From positions 1 to 46,486 of the forward strand of contig JASKLG010000003.1 of the NCBI GenBank assembly GCA_030153805.1: a DNA stretch of 46,486 bases. The letters are read 5' to 3'. The notes under the pieces were generated by a model that was given only the letters and a program-made list of their open reading frames with translations, searched no databases and was not told the DNA's origin. This document shows, piece by piece, positions 33,399 to 42,040 of the stretch. Within the stretch, counting starts at the first letter, position 1, and each line of letters opens with the position of its first letter. Source of the stretch: Bacillota bacterium (GTDB lineage Bacteria > Bacillota > DTU030 > DUMP01). A program made the translations under genes and the position numbers.

Positions 33399-34199
33399 CT
33401 ATTCCTCCAGCCCGGCATACCAGCGGGCAAATTCGGCCAGCGCCCGGCTTACCGCCTGCTCGCGCTCGGCGCCCTTCGCCCGGGCAGCCTGAACCAGCTC
33501 GCCCTCTATCCGGCCGAGGAGCCCCATAAGCTCAGTTTTACCTTTAGCAGGGTTTTCTGGCAATCTTTCTGCCGCGGCCGCCATACTTTTTACTTGGGCC
33601 TCTGCCTCGGCAATCCGACCTTCCTCAGCGGCCAGGAGCGCCTCGGCCAATCCGCCGGCAGCCGCCTGGACAAACTCGTAGTACTCTTTATCAGCCGCGG
33701 TATAATCTAGTTCCTTTGCCGCCAGGACTTTAGTGACTACCATAGGCTGTACTTTCTCCTCGGTATACCTCTCCTTAAGCGCTTCGGCGCGCGGGCGCCC
33801 AAAAAAGCTGCCGGCGCGCACCTGAATTAGATTGCCGGCTACCACCTGCTCTGCCGGCCAGCCGTCCTTCTTAATGGCATCGACTAAACGATCGGCGTTG
33901 GCCTTTTGGCTAAAGGCCCCCACTTGCACCTCAAAGAGCCTAAGTTCGGGCAAATTTACCCTTCCGGCCGGAGGCAGTGATGCTGGCGCCTCCGGCTTCG
34001 TAGGCGCCGGAGACACCGGTTGGGCCTGGGAAGCCGGCGGCTGGGCAGGTTTAACCGACGTGGTTTCTCTGAAAAGATAAGAACCGAAGAAATAACCCAG
34101 GGCCACTGCACAAACAGCAGCCACCAGAAACTGCACCAGGCATCCCGTGCCGCCTCTAGGGCGTTTAGGTGCCGGACGGTGTATACGGCGCCCTCCCAT
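33399..34199 (-). CDS. SPOR-domain membrane protein
   Basis: A 266-residue bitopic protein: a basic N-terminus, a transmembrane helix (about residues 21-43), a Pro/Ala-rich linker (45-80) and a SPOR domain (LFEVQVGAFSQKANADRLVDAI and IQVRAGSFFGRPRAEALKERY). SPOR domains bind denuded glycan strands at division septa or the spore cortex. The final 100 residues are Ala/Glu-rich helix. ATG at 34199. It is transcribed alone with its own terminator and diverges from the MFS gene. A role in division or in spore wall remodelling is likely; which one is open. Confidence 0.85.
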   Translation of the reverse strand: MGGRRIHRPAPKRPRGGTGCLVQFLVAAVCAVALGYFFGSYLFRETTSVKPAQPPASQAQPVSPAPTKPEAPASLPPAGRVNLPELRLFEVQVGAFSQKANADRLVDAIKKDGWPAEQVVAGNLIQVRAGSFFGRPRAEALKERYTEEKVQPMVVTKVLAAKELDYTAADKEYYEFVQAAAGGLAEALLAAEEGRIAEAEAQVKSMAAAAERLPENPAKGKTELMGLLGRIEGELVQAARAKGAEREQAVSRALAEFARWYAGLEE

Positions 34200-34334
34200 C
34201 CTTATTCCCCCGCTTCCTCCGCTAATAGATAGTCCTTTAAGCTATTCGTCCCTTAAGGCAGAAATTCCTCCCAGCGTAGAGGCCGTCGTTCGCGGGAACA
34301 TTAAGTACTGCACCTCGGACCAAGGAGCTTGAAT

Positions 34335-35603
34335 ATGCACGGCAAAACACTGAAAAGCTTCGCCGCTCTATGTACCGTACCCTTCGTCCTCGTCCTCAGC
34401 AATTCTCTCCTCATCCCAGTACTGCCGCAAATTCAAAAAGCGCTCCACCTGACCCTTTTTCAAGCCGGGCTGATCATTACGGCCTTCTCTCTTACCGCCG
34501 GGCTGGTCATACCCTTTGCTGGCTACCTTTCCGACCGCGTGGGGCGTAAGGTAGTTATGGTCGCCGCCCTCGCCGTTTTTGGACTGGGCGGAGTCCTGGC
34601 CGGGGTGGCGGCCTGGCTATCTCCGCGAGCTTTTCCCTGGATCCTGGCCGGGCGCGTTCTCCAGGGCATCGGCGGCGGCGGTACCTACCAGCTGGCCATG
34701 GCGCTGGCCGGCGATATGTTCACCGACCGCGAACGAAGCCGCGCCCTCGGCTACCTGGAGGGAGCTAACGGGCTGGGAAAGGTAGTCGCTCCGCTTTTAG
34801 GCTCCGCTGCCGCCCTCATCGTTTGGTTTGCACCCTTTTTTGTGTACGGCCTCCTGGCCTGGCCGGCCGCCTTGCTCGTATGGTTTATCTGCACTGAACC
34901 CCCTCTACCGGCCCCGCCGCCGGGAAGCACCTACCTGGAAGACTTAAGGAGCGTTCTGGCCAAACGCGGGCGGGGCCTGGCTACTTCCTTCCTAGCCGGC
35001 TTTCTCGGCCTGTTTCTTCTTTTCGGGCTCTTAAGCTACCTGGCCAACGTCTTGGAAAAACACCTGGGGGTGAGGGGGTTCACCCGCGGGCTCCTCGTGG
35101 CCGTCCCGGTTCTGGCCATGACCATCACCTCGTCCACCACAGGAGTGTACCTGCAAAAACACCTGGGTCGGCGGCTTAAGCCCGTCCTTCTCCTCGGGCT
35201 CGCGTTGGTAGCCGTTTCGCTGGTCGCCCTGGCCGTCGTCCCGTCCGGTCTTTTCTTCCTTTTTCCCTTAACCGCGGCCGGAGTCGGCACCGGCCTTTTT
35301 CTCCCCGGGCTTAACCTCCTTATCACCAGCGCCGCCGAGGGCGAGCGCGGCCTGGTTACCGCCCTGTACGGCACGGTCCGCTTTTTTGGGGCCGCTCTGG
35401 GTCCGCCGGCCATGGGCCTGGGTTTAAAGTTCGGCCGTTTTCCCCTTTTCGTCGGAGCAACGGCAGCCACTTGCCTGGTCCTCTTCCTGGCCTGGCTCCT
35501 CATTAACGCAAACGAAATGTTGCCGCAACATCTGGCAAAGAACCCCGGGGATGAGGCTTCGGCGGCCGGTCAGAATAAGAAGAGGAAAAGCACAAGGAGG
35601 TAA
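34335..35603 (+). CDS. MFS drug-efflux type transporter
   Basis: A 422-residue major facilitator with 12 predicted helices, a proton antiporter type of the Bcr/EmrB-like drug efflux group. Motif A appears as GYLSDRVGRKVVMVAAL between helices 2 and 3, with GRVLQGIGGGGTYQLAMAL and DRERSRALGYLEGANGLGKVVAPLLG (motif C region) after it. The last 30 residues are a hydrophilic tail (GDEASAAGQNKKRKSTRR). ATG at 34335 after AAGGAGCTTGAAT; a TTG at 34329 would add two residues. The small protein gene follows after six bases, probably co-transcribed. Substrate unknown. Confidence 0.86.
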   Translation: MHGKTLKSFAALCTVPFVLVLSNSLLIPVLPQIQKALHLTLFQAGLIITAFSLTAGLVIPFAGYLSDRVGRKVVMVAALAVFGLGGVLAGVAAWLSPRAFPWILAGRVLQGIGGGGTYQLAMALAGDMFTDRERSRALGYLEGANGLGKVVAPLLGSAAALIVWFAPFFVYGLLAWPAALLVWFICTEPPLPAPPPGSTYLEDLRSVLAKRGRGLATSFLAGFLGLFLLFGLLSYLANVLEKHLGVRGFTRGLLVAVPVLAMTITSSTTGVYLQKHLGRRLKPVLLLGLALVAVSLVALAVVPSGLFFLFPLTAAGVGTGLFLPGLNLLITSAAEGERGLVTALYGTVRFFGAALGPPAMGLGLKFGRFPLFVGATAATCLVLFLAWLLINANEMLPQHLAKNPGDEASAAGQNKKRKSTRR

Positions 35604-35609
35604 AGCCCG

Positions 35610-36029
35610 GTGACGAAAAACGAAAAGGAGACCGCCCAAAATAAGTTTTTTGCCCCGGCGACCCGCGGCGAGGAAGAAGATATGTTTGGCCAAGCCGCTC
35701 TCACCGACGGCGACCGATTCGGCGAGCTCATCCCCAGCCTGCACGCCTGGATGCCGCCCGAAGCTATGCGGGAACGGGTTAAATACATGGAGGAGGTGAC
35801 GCAAAACTTGGCCCGGAAAGAAGAGGAGGCACGCCAGAAGTCTAAAAGGCTGGACGTTCCTCCCTGGCCGACCGCTCAGTCCGACCAAGAAGCCTACGCC
35901 GCTCAGGCCGCTGCCCCGCCTAGGCGGACAAGAGGAACACCGGCCGGCAAAGGGTTTCTCGACGAATACGGCGAAGAGCTCCGGACACCTGAGAGAAAGA
36001 AAACGGATCCCAAACAGCCAGCAGGTTGA
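35610..36029 (+). CDS. Hypothetical soluble protein downstream of MFS gene
   Basis: A 139-residue hydrophilic protein with no family I recognise. It is rich in Glu, Lys, Ala and Pro, with acidic and basic clusters (RGEEEDMFGQAAL, RKEEEARQKSKRLD) and a Pro-rich, probably disordered C-terminal half. There is no signal peptide or membrane helix. The start is GTG at 35610 with AAGGAGGTAAAG upstream, six bases after the MFS stop, and a terminator follows ten bases after its stop. These features argue that it is a real gene and not chance reading. Function unknown. Confidence 0.65.
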   Translation: MTKNEKETAQNKFFAPATRGEEEDMFGQAALTDGDRFGELIPSLHAWMPPEAMRERVKYMEEVTQNLARKEEEARQKSKRLDVPPWPTAQSDQEAYAAQAAAPPRRTRGTPAGKGFLDEYGEELRTPERKKTDPKQPAG

Positions 36030-36038
36030 TAACCCCCT

Positions 36039-36060
36039 GCGCCGCGGTGCGGCGCTTTTT
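36039..36060 (+). terminator. Rho-independent terminator of the MFS unit
   Basis: Perfect 7-bp stem GCGCCGC (36039-36045) / GCGGCGC (36049-36055) with a three-base loop and a five-T tail (36056-36060). The DUF441 gene converges from the other side and ends at 36064. Confidence 0.85.
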
Positions 36061-36063
36061 CGC

Positions 36064-36525
36064 TTAGATGATACCCAGGGCCCTGAGTACGTCTAAGAGT
36101 ACGGCCGTAAGCCCCGCCGCCATTACCGGCCCCACCGGGATTCCGCCGAAAAAGGCAATGGAGACAAGAGAGCCCAACACCACCCCGGCGGCCACCCGCG
36201 GCTCGAGTTGTAAGAGGTCCACCCCCTTGTGGTTCATTATCGAAGACATGGTACCGCCCAGGACGGCCACCAGGCCTAGGGGTGAAAGCAGGGTGGCCAC
36301 CACGTCGGCAAAGCGTAAATCGCCCCGAACCAGCGGGGCCAGCACGGCCGTGGTGAGAAAGAAGAGCCCGAGAAAGATGCCGTGCCGGCACAGGAACGAG
36401 ATACCTTCCTGCCCCGGCAGGACGGCCAGGGCCAGGACAAAGGCTGCAGCACCGCCCAAGATTTTGTTTCCTGTGGCCAGGGCGGCAGCCATGATTAGGA
36501 AAACCATAATGATGCCGTCGCGCAT
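36064..36525 (-). CDS. DUF441 / UPF0756 membrane protein
   Basis: A 153-residue protein with four or five transmembrane helices, matching the DUF441 (UPF0756) family by its GTMSSIMNHKGVDLLQLEP segment and VAAGVVLGSLVSIAFFGGIPVGPVMAAG ending. The family is widespread in Firmicutes and of unknown function. ATG at 36525 (MRDGIIMVFLIMAAALATGN). It is transcribed alone, divergently from the solute-binding protein gene. No transport or enzyme motif is visible. Confidence 0.85.
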   Translation of the reverse strand: MRDGIIMVFLIMAAALATGNKILGGAAAFVLALAVLPGQEGISFLCRHGIFLGLFFLTTAVLAPLVRGDLRFADVVATLLSPLGLVAVLGGTMSSIMNHKGVDLLQLEPRVAAGVVLGSLVSIAFFGGIPVGPVMAAGLTAVLLDVLRALGII

Positions 36526-36648
36526 GCCGACTCTCTCCCTTCCCTGCCAACATCATATGCCTGCCCACTTTGGCGAATGTTTCCACGCACCGTTTGGAAG
36601 ATAAGCTTATATCCTGTTTCCGGCAAAACTTGAAGGGGGATTGAGAAA

Positions 36649-37635
36649 GTGAAGCATTTCCTCGTCGCCTCCCTGGTGCTCATTCTCACAGCGGGCATGC
36701 TGATTTTGAGCAGCTGCACCGGAAAACCCCCGGCCGCTGCAGCACCCACTATCCGGCTGGCCGACCAGTTTGGCTTGGGCTATGCTCCCCTCACGATCAT
36801 GCTGGAAAAGAAATTTTTGGAGAAGCATCTACCGGGAATTCAAATTGAACGCAAAAAGTTCGGCTCGGGCAGCGCCGTGCGCGAGGCGATCATCGCCGGC
36901 GATCTCGACGTGGGCTTCATGGGCATCCCGCCCTTCTTAGTGGGCTGGGACAAGGGGGTAGACTGGAAAATTGCCGGAGCTTTAGACAGCATGCCGCTTC
37001 TGCTCTTAACTTATCGAGAAGAAGTAAAAGGGATCAAGGATCTCGGACCGGAGGACAAGATTGCCCTTCCCGGCCCCGGTTCCAACCAGCACATTCTGCT
37101 TGCTATGGCGGCAGAACAAGAGTTGGGAAACGCCCGGGCGCTCGATGAGTTTATTGTGGCCATGCCCCATCCCGATGCCGCCACCGCCCTCCTCAGCCGC
37201 CAGGACATCACCTGCTACTACGGCGCCCCGCCTTACCAGTACGAACTTCTCCGTCACCCGGGGATAAAGCAGATCGGCGACGCTTTTACGGCCTTTGGCG
37301 AGCCCTTCTCTTACATCGTCGCCGTAGCCGCCGGTGAATTCTACCGAGAGCAGCCTCAAACTTACCAGGCCTTCTGCGCAGCGCTGGAGGAAAGCCTGCA
37401 CTTTATCCGGACCAACCCTGAGGAGGCGGCAGAGATCCTGGCCCGGGCAGAAAAAACCGTTCCCACCGCCACCTACAAAGAATACCTCACTTGGCCGGGT
37501 ACCAACTGGGACATTACTCCACGCGGCATCATGCACTACGCCAGGTATATGCAAAAAGCAGGTTATATCAAGAAAACTCCCACGTCCTGGCAGGAAGTCA
37601 CCTATCCCAACCTCCACTCACTTGAGGGCAGTTAA
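36649..37635 (+). CDS. ABC-type solute-binding lipoprotein (NMT1/SsuA-like), orphan
   Basis: A 328-residue extracytoplasmic binding protein with a lipoprotein signal peptide (lipobox LSSC, Cys23). The body resembles the NMT1/SsuA/TauA group: IRLADQFGLGYAPLTIMLEKKF, IIAGDLDVGFMGIPPFLVGW and LALPGPGSNQHILLA-type hinge segments. Ligands of this group include sulfonates, nitrate and thiamine precursors, so the substrate is open. The start is GTG at 36649 (GAAGGGGGA about ten bases upstream). No permease or ATPase gene lies beside it, and a terminator follows 80 bases downstream, so it must work with a transporter encoded elsewhere or as a receptor. Confidence 0.85.
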   Translation: MKHFLVASLVLILTAGMLILSSCTGKPPAAAAPTIRLADQFGLGYAPLTIMLEKKFLEKHLPGIQIERKKFGSGSAVREAIIAGDLDVGFMGIPPFLVGWDKGVDWKIAGALDSMPLLLLTYREEVKGIKDLGPEDKIALPGPGSNQHILLAMAAEQELGNARALDEFIVAMPHPDAATALLSRQDITCYYGAPPYQYELLRHPGIKQIGDAFTAFGEPFSYIVAVAAGEFYREQPQTYQAFCAALEESLHFIRTNPEEAAEILARAEKTVPTATYKEYLTWPGTNWDITPRGIMHYARYMQKAGYIKKTPTSWQEVTYPNLHSLEGS

Positions 37636-37714
37636 TGCCATTAAAAGGAAATGAATTGCCTGCATATTTGACGACGCACATGAAAGAATAACGGCGTAAA
37701 CTTCCTTTTGCCAG

Positions 37715-37755
37715 GAAAGAACGGCCCGAGGAAAAGGGTGGCCGTTCTTTCTTTT
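37715..37755 (+). terminator. Rho-independent terminator after the solute-binding protein
   Basis: Perfect 12-bp stem GAAAGAACGGCC (37715-37726) / GGCCGTTCTTTC (37740-37751) with a T-rich tail, 80 bases after the stop. Confidence 0.88.
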
Positions 37756-37782
37756 CATGGGACGGAAGGGAAGAAATTATCA

Positions 37783-37811
37783 ACATAAGCGGTATCACTT
37801 CGGCCAAAATA
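37783..37811 (+). promoter_or_regulatory. Candidate forespore sigma-G/F promoter of the SASP gene
   Basis: ACATA (37783-37787) and CAAAATA (37805-37811) with a 17-base spacer, each one mismatch from the sigma-G pattern (GnATR and CATnnTA). The downstream spacing to the ribosome binding site (37819-37828) leaves a short leader. No sigma-A promoter is visible here. Confidence 0.4.
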
Positions 37812-37836
37812 AGTAACGAAAGGAGGTGAACCGTAA

Positions 37837-38088
37837 ATGGCAAGAGGAAGTTACAACCGTTCTCGCGGCGCAACGCACGTGGTCCCGGAAGCCTGGAATG
37901 CGATGAACAACTGGAAATATGAAATTGCCCGTGAACTCGGTGTTGATACCCAGATCCAGAACGGCTACTGGGGCAACGTGACTTCGCGGGACGCCGGCGC
38001 CGTCGGTGGTCACATGGTCCGGAAGATGATTGAGATGGCTGAGTCGCAACTGAGTGGTAAGGCTGCTGGCCCAACGACCACCCGGTAA
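37837..38088 (+). CDS. Alpha/beta-type small acid-soluble spore protein
   Basis: An 83-residue SASP that coats spore DNA and protects it, degraded by the GPR protease at germination. Both family blocks are present: NNWKYEIARELGV, which contains the GPR cleavage region, and WGNVTSRDAGAVGGHMVRKMIEMAE. ATG at 37837 follows AAAGGAGGTGAACCGTAA. Expression should be forespore-specific. This is the clearest evidence in the window that the organism makes endospores. Confidence 0.96.
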   Translation: MARGSYNRSRGATHVVPEAWNAMNNWKYEIARELGVDTQIQNGYWGNVTSRDAGAVGGHMVRKMIEMAESQLSGKAAGPTTTR

Positions 38089-38142
38089 CGCGCAACGTAC
38101 GACTGGGCTTCAAGGTAACAACCTTGTACCGAAATATAGCAG

Positions 38143-38165
38143 GGGCCTCTCACCTGGAGAGGCCC
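38143..38165 (+). terminator. Hairpin after the SASP gene
   Basis: Perfect 9-bp stem GGGCCTCTC (38143-38151) / GAGAGGCCC (38157-38165), followed by GTTCATCTTG. The weak T tail makes it a likely but imperfect intrinsic terminator. Confidence 0.65.
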
Positions 38166-38223
38166 GTTCATCTTGCCGGAGCGGTATCCGCTCCCGGTTT
38201 TCGGTGAGCGCCGGCCGGCAGGA

Positions 38224-39015
38224 CTAACGGCTGGCGCCGCCTCCGCCGGACGAACCACCGCCAAAGCCGCCGCCGAAGCCCCCACCGCCGAAACCGCCGA
38301 AGCCGCCACCGCCGAAACCGCCCCAATACCAAAAGCCGCGGCGGCGCCGCCCCATGCCGCCGGCCAAGAAGATGAAAAGGAAAATGAGAAGCGGCAAAAT
38401 TTCCCAGGCAAATCCTTCCGAAACGTTGGCGGTCAAGCGGTAATCCGTAAGCACATTCAAGGTACGGTCGGCACCAAGGTCCACGCCGTATTCTTCGGCC
38501 ACCGCCGCAGCTAAGGCCAAGTAGCCAGCGCGGATACCTTCAGCGTACTTACCTTCCTGCCAGAAAGGCAAAACCTTTTCATCAAGAATCCGGCCGGCCT
38601 TGCCGTCGGGAATTGCACCTTCCAGCCCGTAGCCTACTTCAATGCGGACTTTGCCGCTCTGCCCATTTAGAAGGCGTTCTTTATCCACTAAGAGTAGTAC
38701 CCCGTTGTTCTTTTCCCTGTCGCCCAGGCCCCAAGTGCGGAAAAGTTCTAAAGCATAATCCTCGATAGGTACACCGCCCAGTGAAGGCACCGTAACCACC
38801 ACAATCTCTGCTCCAGTCTTTGCATCCAGGGCCCGGCCGATAGACTCTAACTCGCTTTTTGTTCCTGGATCAAGCAAGCCGGCAAAGTCGTTTACAAAGG
38901 TGGCCGCCGGTGGGCGAGGCGGCAAGGGAGCAATCCCCGCGGCCGGCAAGCAGGCCAGAATCGCCGCGGTTGTGAAAAGGAGCCCCCATATAAGGCCACG
39001 GCGCACCGTGTGCAT
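38224..39015 (-). CDS. TPM-domain (YgcG-like) membrane protein
   Basis: A 263-residue protein with an N-terminal signal peptide (about 1-27), a TPM domain (residues 38-165: FVNDFAGLLDPGTKSELESI, KTGAEIVVVTVPSL, NNGVLLLVDKERL, RIEVGYGLEGAIPDGKAGRI), one transmembrane helix (about 207-221) and a Gly/Phe-rich tail (residues 231-263) ending in GGGGASR. TPM proteins of this type are paired with LemA in many bacteria; the function is unknown. ATG at 39015, 12 bases after lemA. The low-complexity tail is normal for the family. Confidence 0.88.
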   Translation of the reverse strand: MHTVRRGLIWGLLFTTAAILACLPAAGIAPLPPRPPAATFVNDFAGLLDPGTKSELESIGRALDAKTGAEIVVVTVPSLGGVPIEDYALELFRTWGLGDREKNNGVLLLVDKERLLNGQSGKVRIEVGYGLEGAIPDGKAGRILDEKVLPFWQEGKYAEGIRAGYLALAAAVAEEYGVDLGADRTLNVLTDYRLTANVSEGFAWEILPLLIFLFIFLAGGMGRRRRGFWYWGGFGGGGFGGFGGGGFGGGFGGGSSGGGGASR

Positions 39016-39027
39016 GTTCTAGCCTCC

Positions 39028-39600
39028 TCACTGCCCGCCGGGAGTACCGAAATCTACCTGGGGCACTTCCTTGGCCCCGGCTTCGGCCTGAAAGTAGTCC
39101 TTTGCAGTAAAGCCCAGAAGGCGCGCGAAAATTACTGTGGGAAAACGGCGGATGGCCGCATTATAACGCTGAACGGCATTGTTATAGTCCATGCGGGCCA
39201 CGGCGATCCGGTTCTCCGTCCCGGCCAGTTCGTCCTGCAATTGGCGGAAATTAGCATCAGCCTTAAGGTTAGGGTAGTTCTCCACTACCGCGAGAAGCCG
39301 GCTCAAGGCGCTGCTAAGCTGGGCATCCGCCTGCGCCGCCTCCCTTACGCTTTGCGCACCGGCCAGCTTAGACCGAGCTTCGTTCACCTGGGCGAAAACT
39401 GCCTCTTCATGGGCCGCGTAGCCTTTCACCGTTGCTACAAGGTTGGGGATAAGGTCCGAACGCCGCTGCAACTGGTTTTCCACCTGACTCCAGCGGCTGT
39501 TTACTGCTTCGTCGAGATTCACCAAACTGTTGTAGCTGCCGAAAGCAAAAAGGGCCAACAGCAGGACTACGCCCACAACGACCATAGTGGTCTTAGACAT
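39028..39600 (-). CDS. lemA: LemA family protein
   Basis: A 190-residue LemA protein with a transmembrane helix at residues 5-22 and a long helical domain outside or beneath the membrane: YNSLVNLDEAVNSRWSQVEN, RRSDLIPNLVATVKGYAAHE, AENYPNLKADANFRQLQDEL-type and ENRIAVARMDYNNAVQRYN. The family is widespread, of unknown molecular function, and commonly encoded beside TPM proteins. ATG at 39600 after GGAAGGAGGAACCGT; the extra upstream codons to 39657 have no homology. Confidence 0.92.
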   Translation of the reverse strand: MSKTTMVVVGVVLLLALFAFGSYNSLVNLDEAVNSRWSQVENQLQRRSDLIPNLVATVKGYAAHEEAVFAQVNEARSKLAGAQSVREAAQADAQLSSALSRLLAVVENYPNLKADANFRQLQDELAGTENRIAVARMDYNNAVQRYNAAIRRFPTVIFARLLGFTAKDYFQAEAGAKEVPQVDFGTPGGQ

Positions 39601-39694
39601 ACGGTTCCTCCTTCCGTACGTTAAAATGCCGTCATAACAGGGCCGCACCCACTGCATCTTTCTTATACGGTACTTTAAAGACTTGGCAGCTGTT

Positions 39695-40135
39695 TCACTT
39701 TTTCTTTTTAGCCCTGCGGATAAGGCGCACCAGCTCCTCTGAAGGGCTCATGATAACCCAGTGCTCCTCATCCTTTGGTCCCCAGCGAATGGCCAAAAGG
39801 TTACTTGTAGTTATGGCCGCCCGTAACTTAGGGCCTTTAGGTAAGTTCCGCCCACCAGGGCAGGAACGTATTTCCCAGATTTCTGCCACCGGAATACTCG
39901 CTCCCCGCCAGGCCTGGCGCACCCTGAGCACCCCTTCATCCAAGGTATACACGGTCAACGCCCGTTGCAGAAGATCGAGTAGGAGGGCAAAGGCGAGCGA
40001 ACCCCACAGCACAAAGGCAAACTCCGAAGCGCGGCTACGCCAGGCCTGCCAGAAAAGCAGCACCAACAAGACATAATTGAGAAGGTGCGCCGCGCTTCGG
40101 TTTTCCGCCAAGAACACCGGATACTCTCGCTTCAC
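39695..40135 (-). CDS. Membrane protein with PH-like domain
   Basis: A 146-residue protein with two N-terminal transmembrane helices (about residues 17-30 and 38-57), then a soluble C-terminal domain with the strand pattern of bacterial PH domains (YTLDEGVLRVRQAWRGASIPVAE, IWEIRS, LLAIRWGPKDEEHWVIMSP) and a basic end. The fold assignment is tentative. GTG at 40135 follows GGGGGGAGAAAA. It lies 95 bases upstream of lemA on the same strand and may share a transcript. Function unknown. Confidence 0.7.
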   Translation of the reverse strand: MKREYPVFLAENRSAAHLLNYVLLVLLFWQAWRSRASEFAFVLWGSLAFALLLDLLQRALTVYTLDEGVLRVRQAWRGASIPVAEIWEIRSCPGGRNLPKGPKLRAAITTSNLLAIRWGPKDEEHWVIMSPSEELVRLIRRAKKKK

Positions 40136-40415
40136 TTTTCTCCCCCCTGGTGTACATCCTGCGCCGGCATCTGGCCTTTCTTCGAGTAATTAGTTTCGCC
40201 TTTGAGAAAGAAGATCCCTGCCGGGAGGAACATTTCTTTTTTGGGGACCAAAGAAGTAAGCTTTATTTCCGCTGCCGCCAAGGCCAAAGGCCCTCACCGG
40301 ACAAACAGGACCAACCTTAACTACAGGGCATTGGGCGACCATTAGCCACCCCTGGAACAAAAAATACCCTCTCGTCGTCATTACTTGCAGCAACAGCACC
40401 GAGGAGGAAGGGATT
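40136..40415. other. Spacer between divergent genes
   Basis: A 280-base divergent spacer. I compared it by eye with cyclic-di-GMP, cobalamin, TPP, SAM and T-box signatures and found none. It contains no convincing consensus promoter and no inverted repeat longer than about six bases. The ribosome binding site GAGGAGGAAGG of the lipoprotein gene is at its right end. Confidence 0.5.
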
Positions 40416-41978
40416 ATGATCTCAAAGTACAAACAAAAGATCGCATTGGGTGCAGCCGCCTTGCTTCTCACCCTGGCCCTCTCCGGATGCACCGGCAAGC
40501 CGGGCAGACCTCCTGGTCAGACGGGAGGAGAGGGACCGGGAAAGGAAGCTTCGCCCCATCCCACCGTGAATGCCCCGGCCACTGTTGAGGAAGTGGTGAG
40601 ACTTGATCTTCCACCCGGCCCCACAGGTTACGTGGAGCACGCCCTTTCCCCGGACGGCCGGTGGGCGGCAGTAATCTCTACGCAGGATGGAAAAAAGACC
40701 GAGCTCTGGCTTTACTCGGTAGACCAGGGAGAAGGAAGGGTCATTGCCAGTGTAAGTGAAGAAGACTACCGGGCCGGACGCCTGTGGCTTCGCCCGCTCG
40801 GCTGGACCCAAGACAACGAGCTCGTCTTTGCCCGTCAGGGCACCCAGCCGGAAGGAACGCACAAAGGCCAGCGCGGTTTAGTTTTCTTTTCCGTACAGGC
40901 CGGCGACCCGCATGATCCTCCCCAAGAGGTGGCGTGGCTGCCGACCGGCACCTCTCATGTTAACGAGGTGTACCCGGACCTTGACCGTGGCCGGGTTTTC
41001 GTCCACGCCGGCAAGGCGATCTGGCGGGTATCCTTGGACGGCAGCGAGCCATCGGCCCTGCGCCAGAACCTCCCCAGCTATGATGGGCTCTTATACCCCC
41101 GACTGTCGCCTGACGGTAGGTATTTTGTTTATGAACTCTGGGAACCCGAGCAGAGCGGCATCTACGTTTTGGACACCGCTACCGGTACCGAAACCTGCCT
41201 GGCTCCGCGCGAGGAGACCATGAGCTTTGCTCCCAGGTGGTCGCCGGACGGCCGTTATCTGGCCTATTACACGGCAAACGAGAAAAAAGACACTTCCAAC
41301 CCCTACGATAAATACGATATTATCCTCGGAGAAGACGCACCTTTTCCCATTGCCGCGGCCATCCAGATTGCCTCGCCAGACGGTAAAAACAAGATTCAAC
41401 TTTCCATCCCCGACCAGAAGCTCGGTTACTTTACGTGGTCCGAAGATGGACGCCATCTGGCCTTTGCCGCCGGCGAAGTATTCAGCGTGCCAGGTCAGCC
41501 GGTACCGACTTGGGCTTTTAAAAACGCTTCCCTTTGGGTGGCCGATGTTGAAGGGCAACTCACTAAGGTAGCGGATCTCGGCGAGAGCCCGTTAGCCATC
41601 ATCTCCCTTCCGGCAGTTTTCCCGGGAGTGCCGGCAGTCTATTTCCTCACCCAGGAAGAAAAAGTCAATGCCCTCTGGCTGGCCCGGGCAGGTGAAGAGC
41701 CGCGCCGTCTGGAGCCGCCGGAAGAGATGACGGGTTACTGGTCCGGCTTCCCTGGAGTCTCTTTTGGTGAAAACCTCTTTCTAACCTTTCTCGCTGTCGA
41801 CTACGACCCGGCCGTTAGCCACAAATTGGTGCAAGTCTGGTACGACCAGGTCTTGCCTGTGACCGAAGGTGGAGTAGCCAGTTTTTTGGCGGGTCGAAGC
41901 GGCCGGCGCCTGGCCTACCTCCAAGAAGATACTGAGAATAATCAAGCCAAACTCATCGTCTTCGAACTAGAGGAATAA
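40416..41978 (+). CDS. Lipoprotein with PD40/TolB-like beta-propeller
   Basis: A 520-residue surface lipoprotein (signal peptide with lipobox LSGC, Cys25, then a Gly/Pro-rich linker to about residue 55). The rest is a beta-propeller with repeated S-x-DGR blades: LSPDGRWAAV, LSPDGRYFVYE, WSPDGRYLAYY and WSEDGRHLAFA. Such propellers resemble TolB or the non-catalytic part of prolyl oligopeptidases, but no peptidase domain follows. It may bind protein or glycan partners. ATG at 40416 after GAGGAGGAAGGG. Single gene; no terminator hairpin of note follows. Confidence 0.82.
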   Translation: MISKYKQKIALGAAALLLTLALSGCTGKPGRPPGQTGGEGPGKEASPHPTVNAPATVEEVVRLDLPPGPTGYVEHALSPDGRWAAVISTQDGKKTELWLYSVDQGEGRVIASVSEEDYRAGRLWLRPLGWTQDNELVFARQGTQPEGTHKGQRGLVFFSVQAGDPHDPPQEVAWLPTGTSHVNEVYPDLDRGRVFVHAGKAIWRVSLDGSEPSALRQNLPSYDGLLYPRLSPDGRYFVYELWEPEQSGIYVLDTATGTETCLAPREETMSFAPRWSPDGRYLAYYTANEKKDTSNPYDKYDIILGEDAPFPIAAAIQIASPDGKNKIQLSIPDQKLGYFTWSEDGRHLAFAAGEVFSVPGQPVPTWAFKNASLWVADVEGQLTKVADLGESPLAIISLPAVFPGVPAVYFLTQEEKVNALWLARAGEEPRRLEPPEEMTGYWSGFPGVSFGENLFLTFLAVDYDPAVSHKLVQVWYDQVLPVTEGGVASFLAGRSGRRLAYLQEDTENNQAKLIVFELEE

Positions 41979-42040
41979 AAGGCCATCTTCTTCGCTAGGC
42001 CTGCTGAGAGCTCCACTTCGAGTACCCGACAAAGCTGTTA

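Noticed and set aside
37598-38113. 171-codon minus-strand frame opposite the SASP gene
   Set aside because: It crosses a terminator, a promoter region and a conserved spore protein on the other strand.
38224-38330. Repeat array from the GCC-rich periodic stretch
   Set aside because: The periodicity is codon repetition for the Gly/Phe-rich tail of the TPM protein; there are no spacers or leader as in CRISPR.
40136-40415. Riboswitch in the spacer before the beta-propeller lipoprotein
   Set aside because: No match by eye to the cyclic-di-GMP, TPP, cobalamin, SAM or T-box cores, and no long helices.
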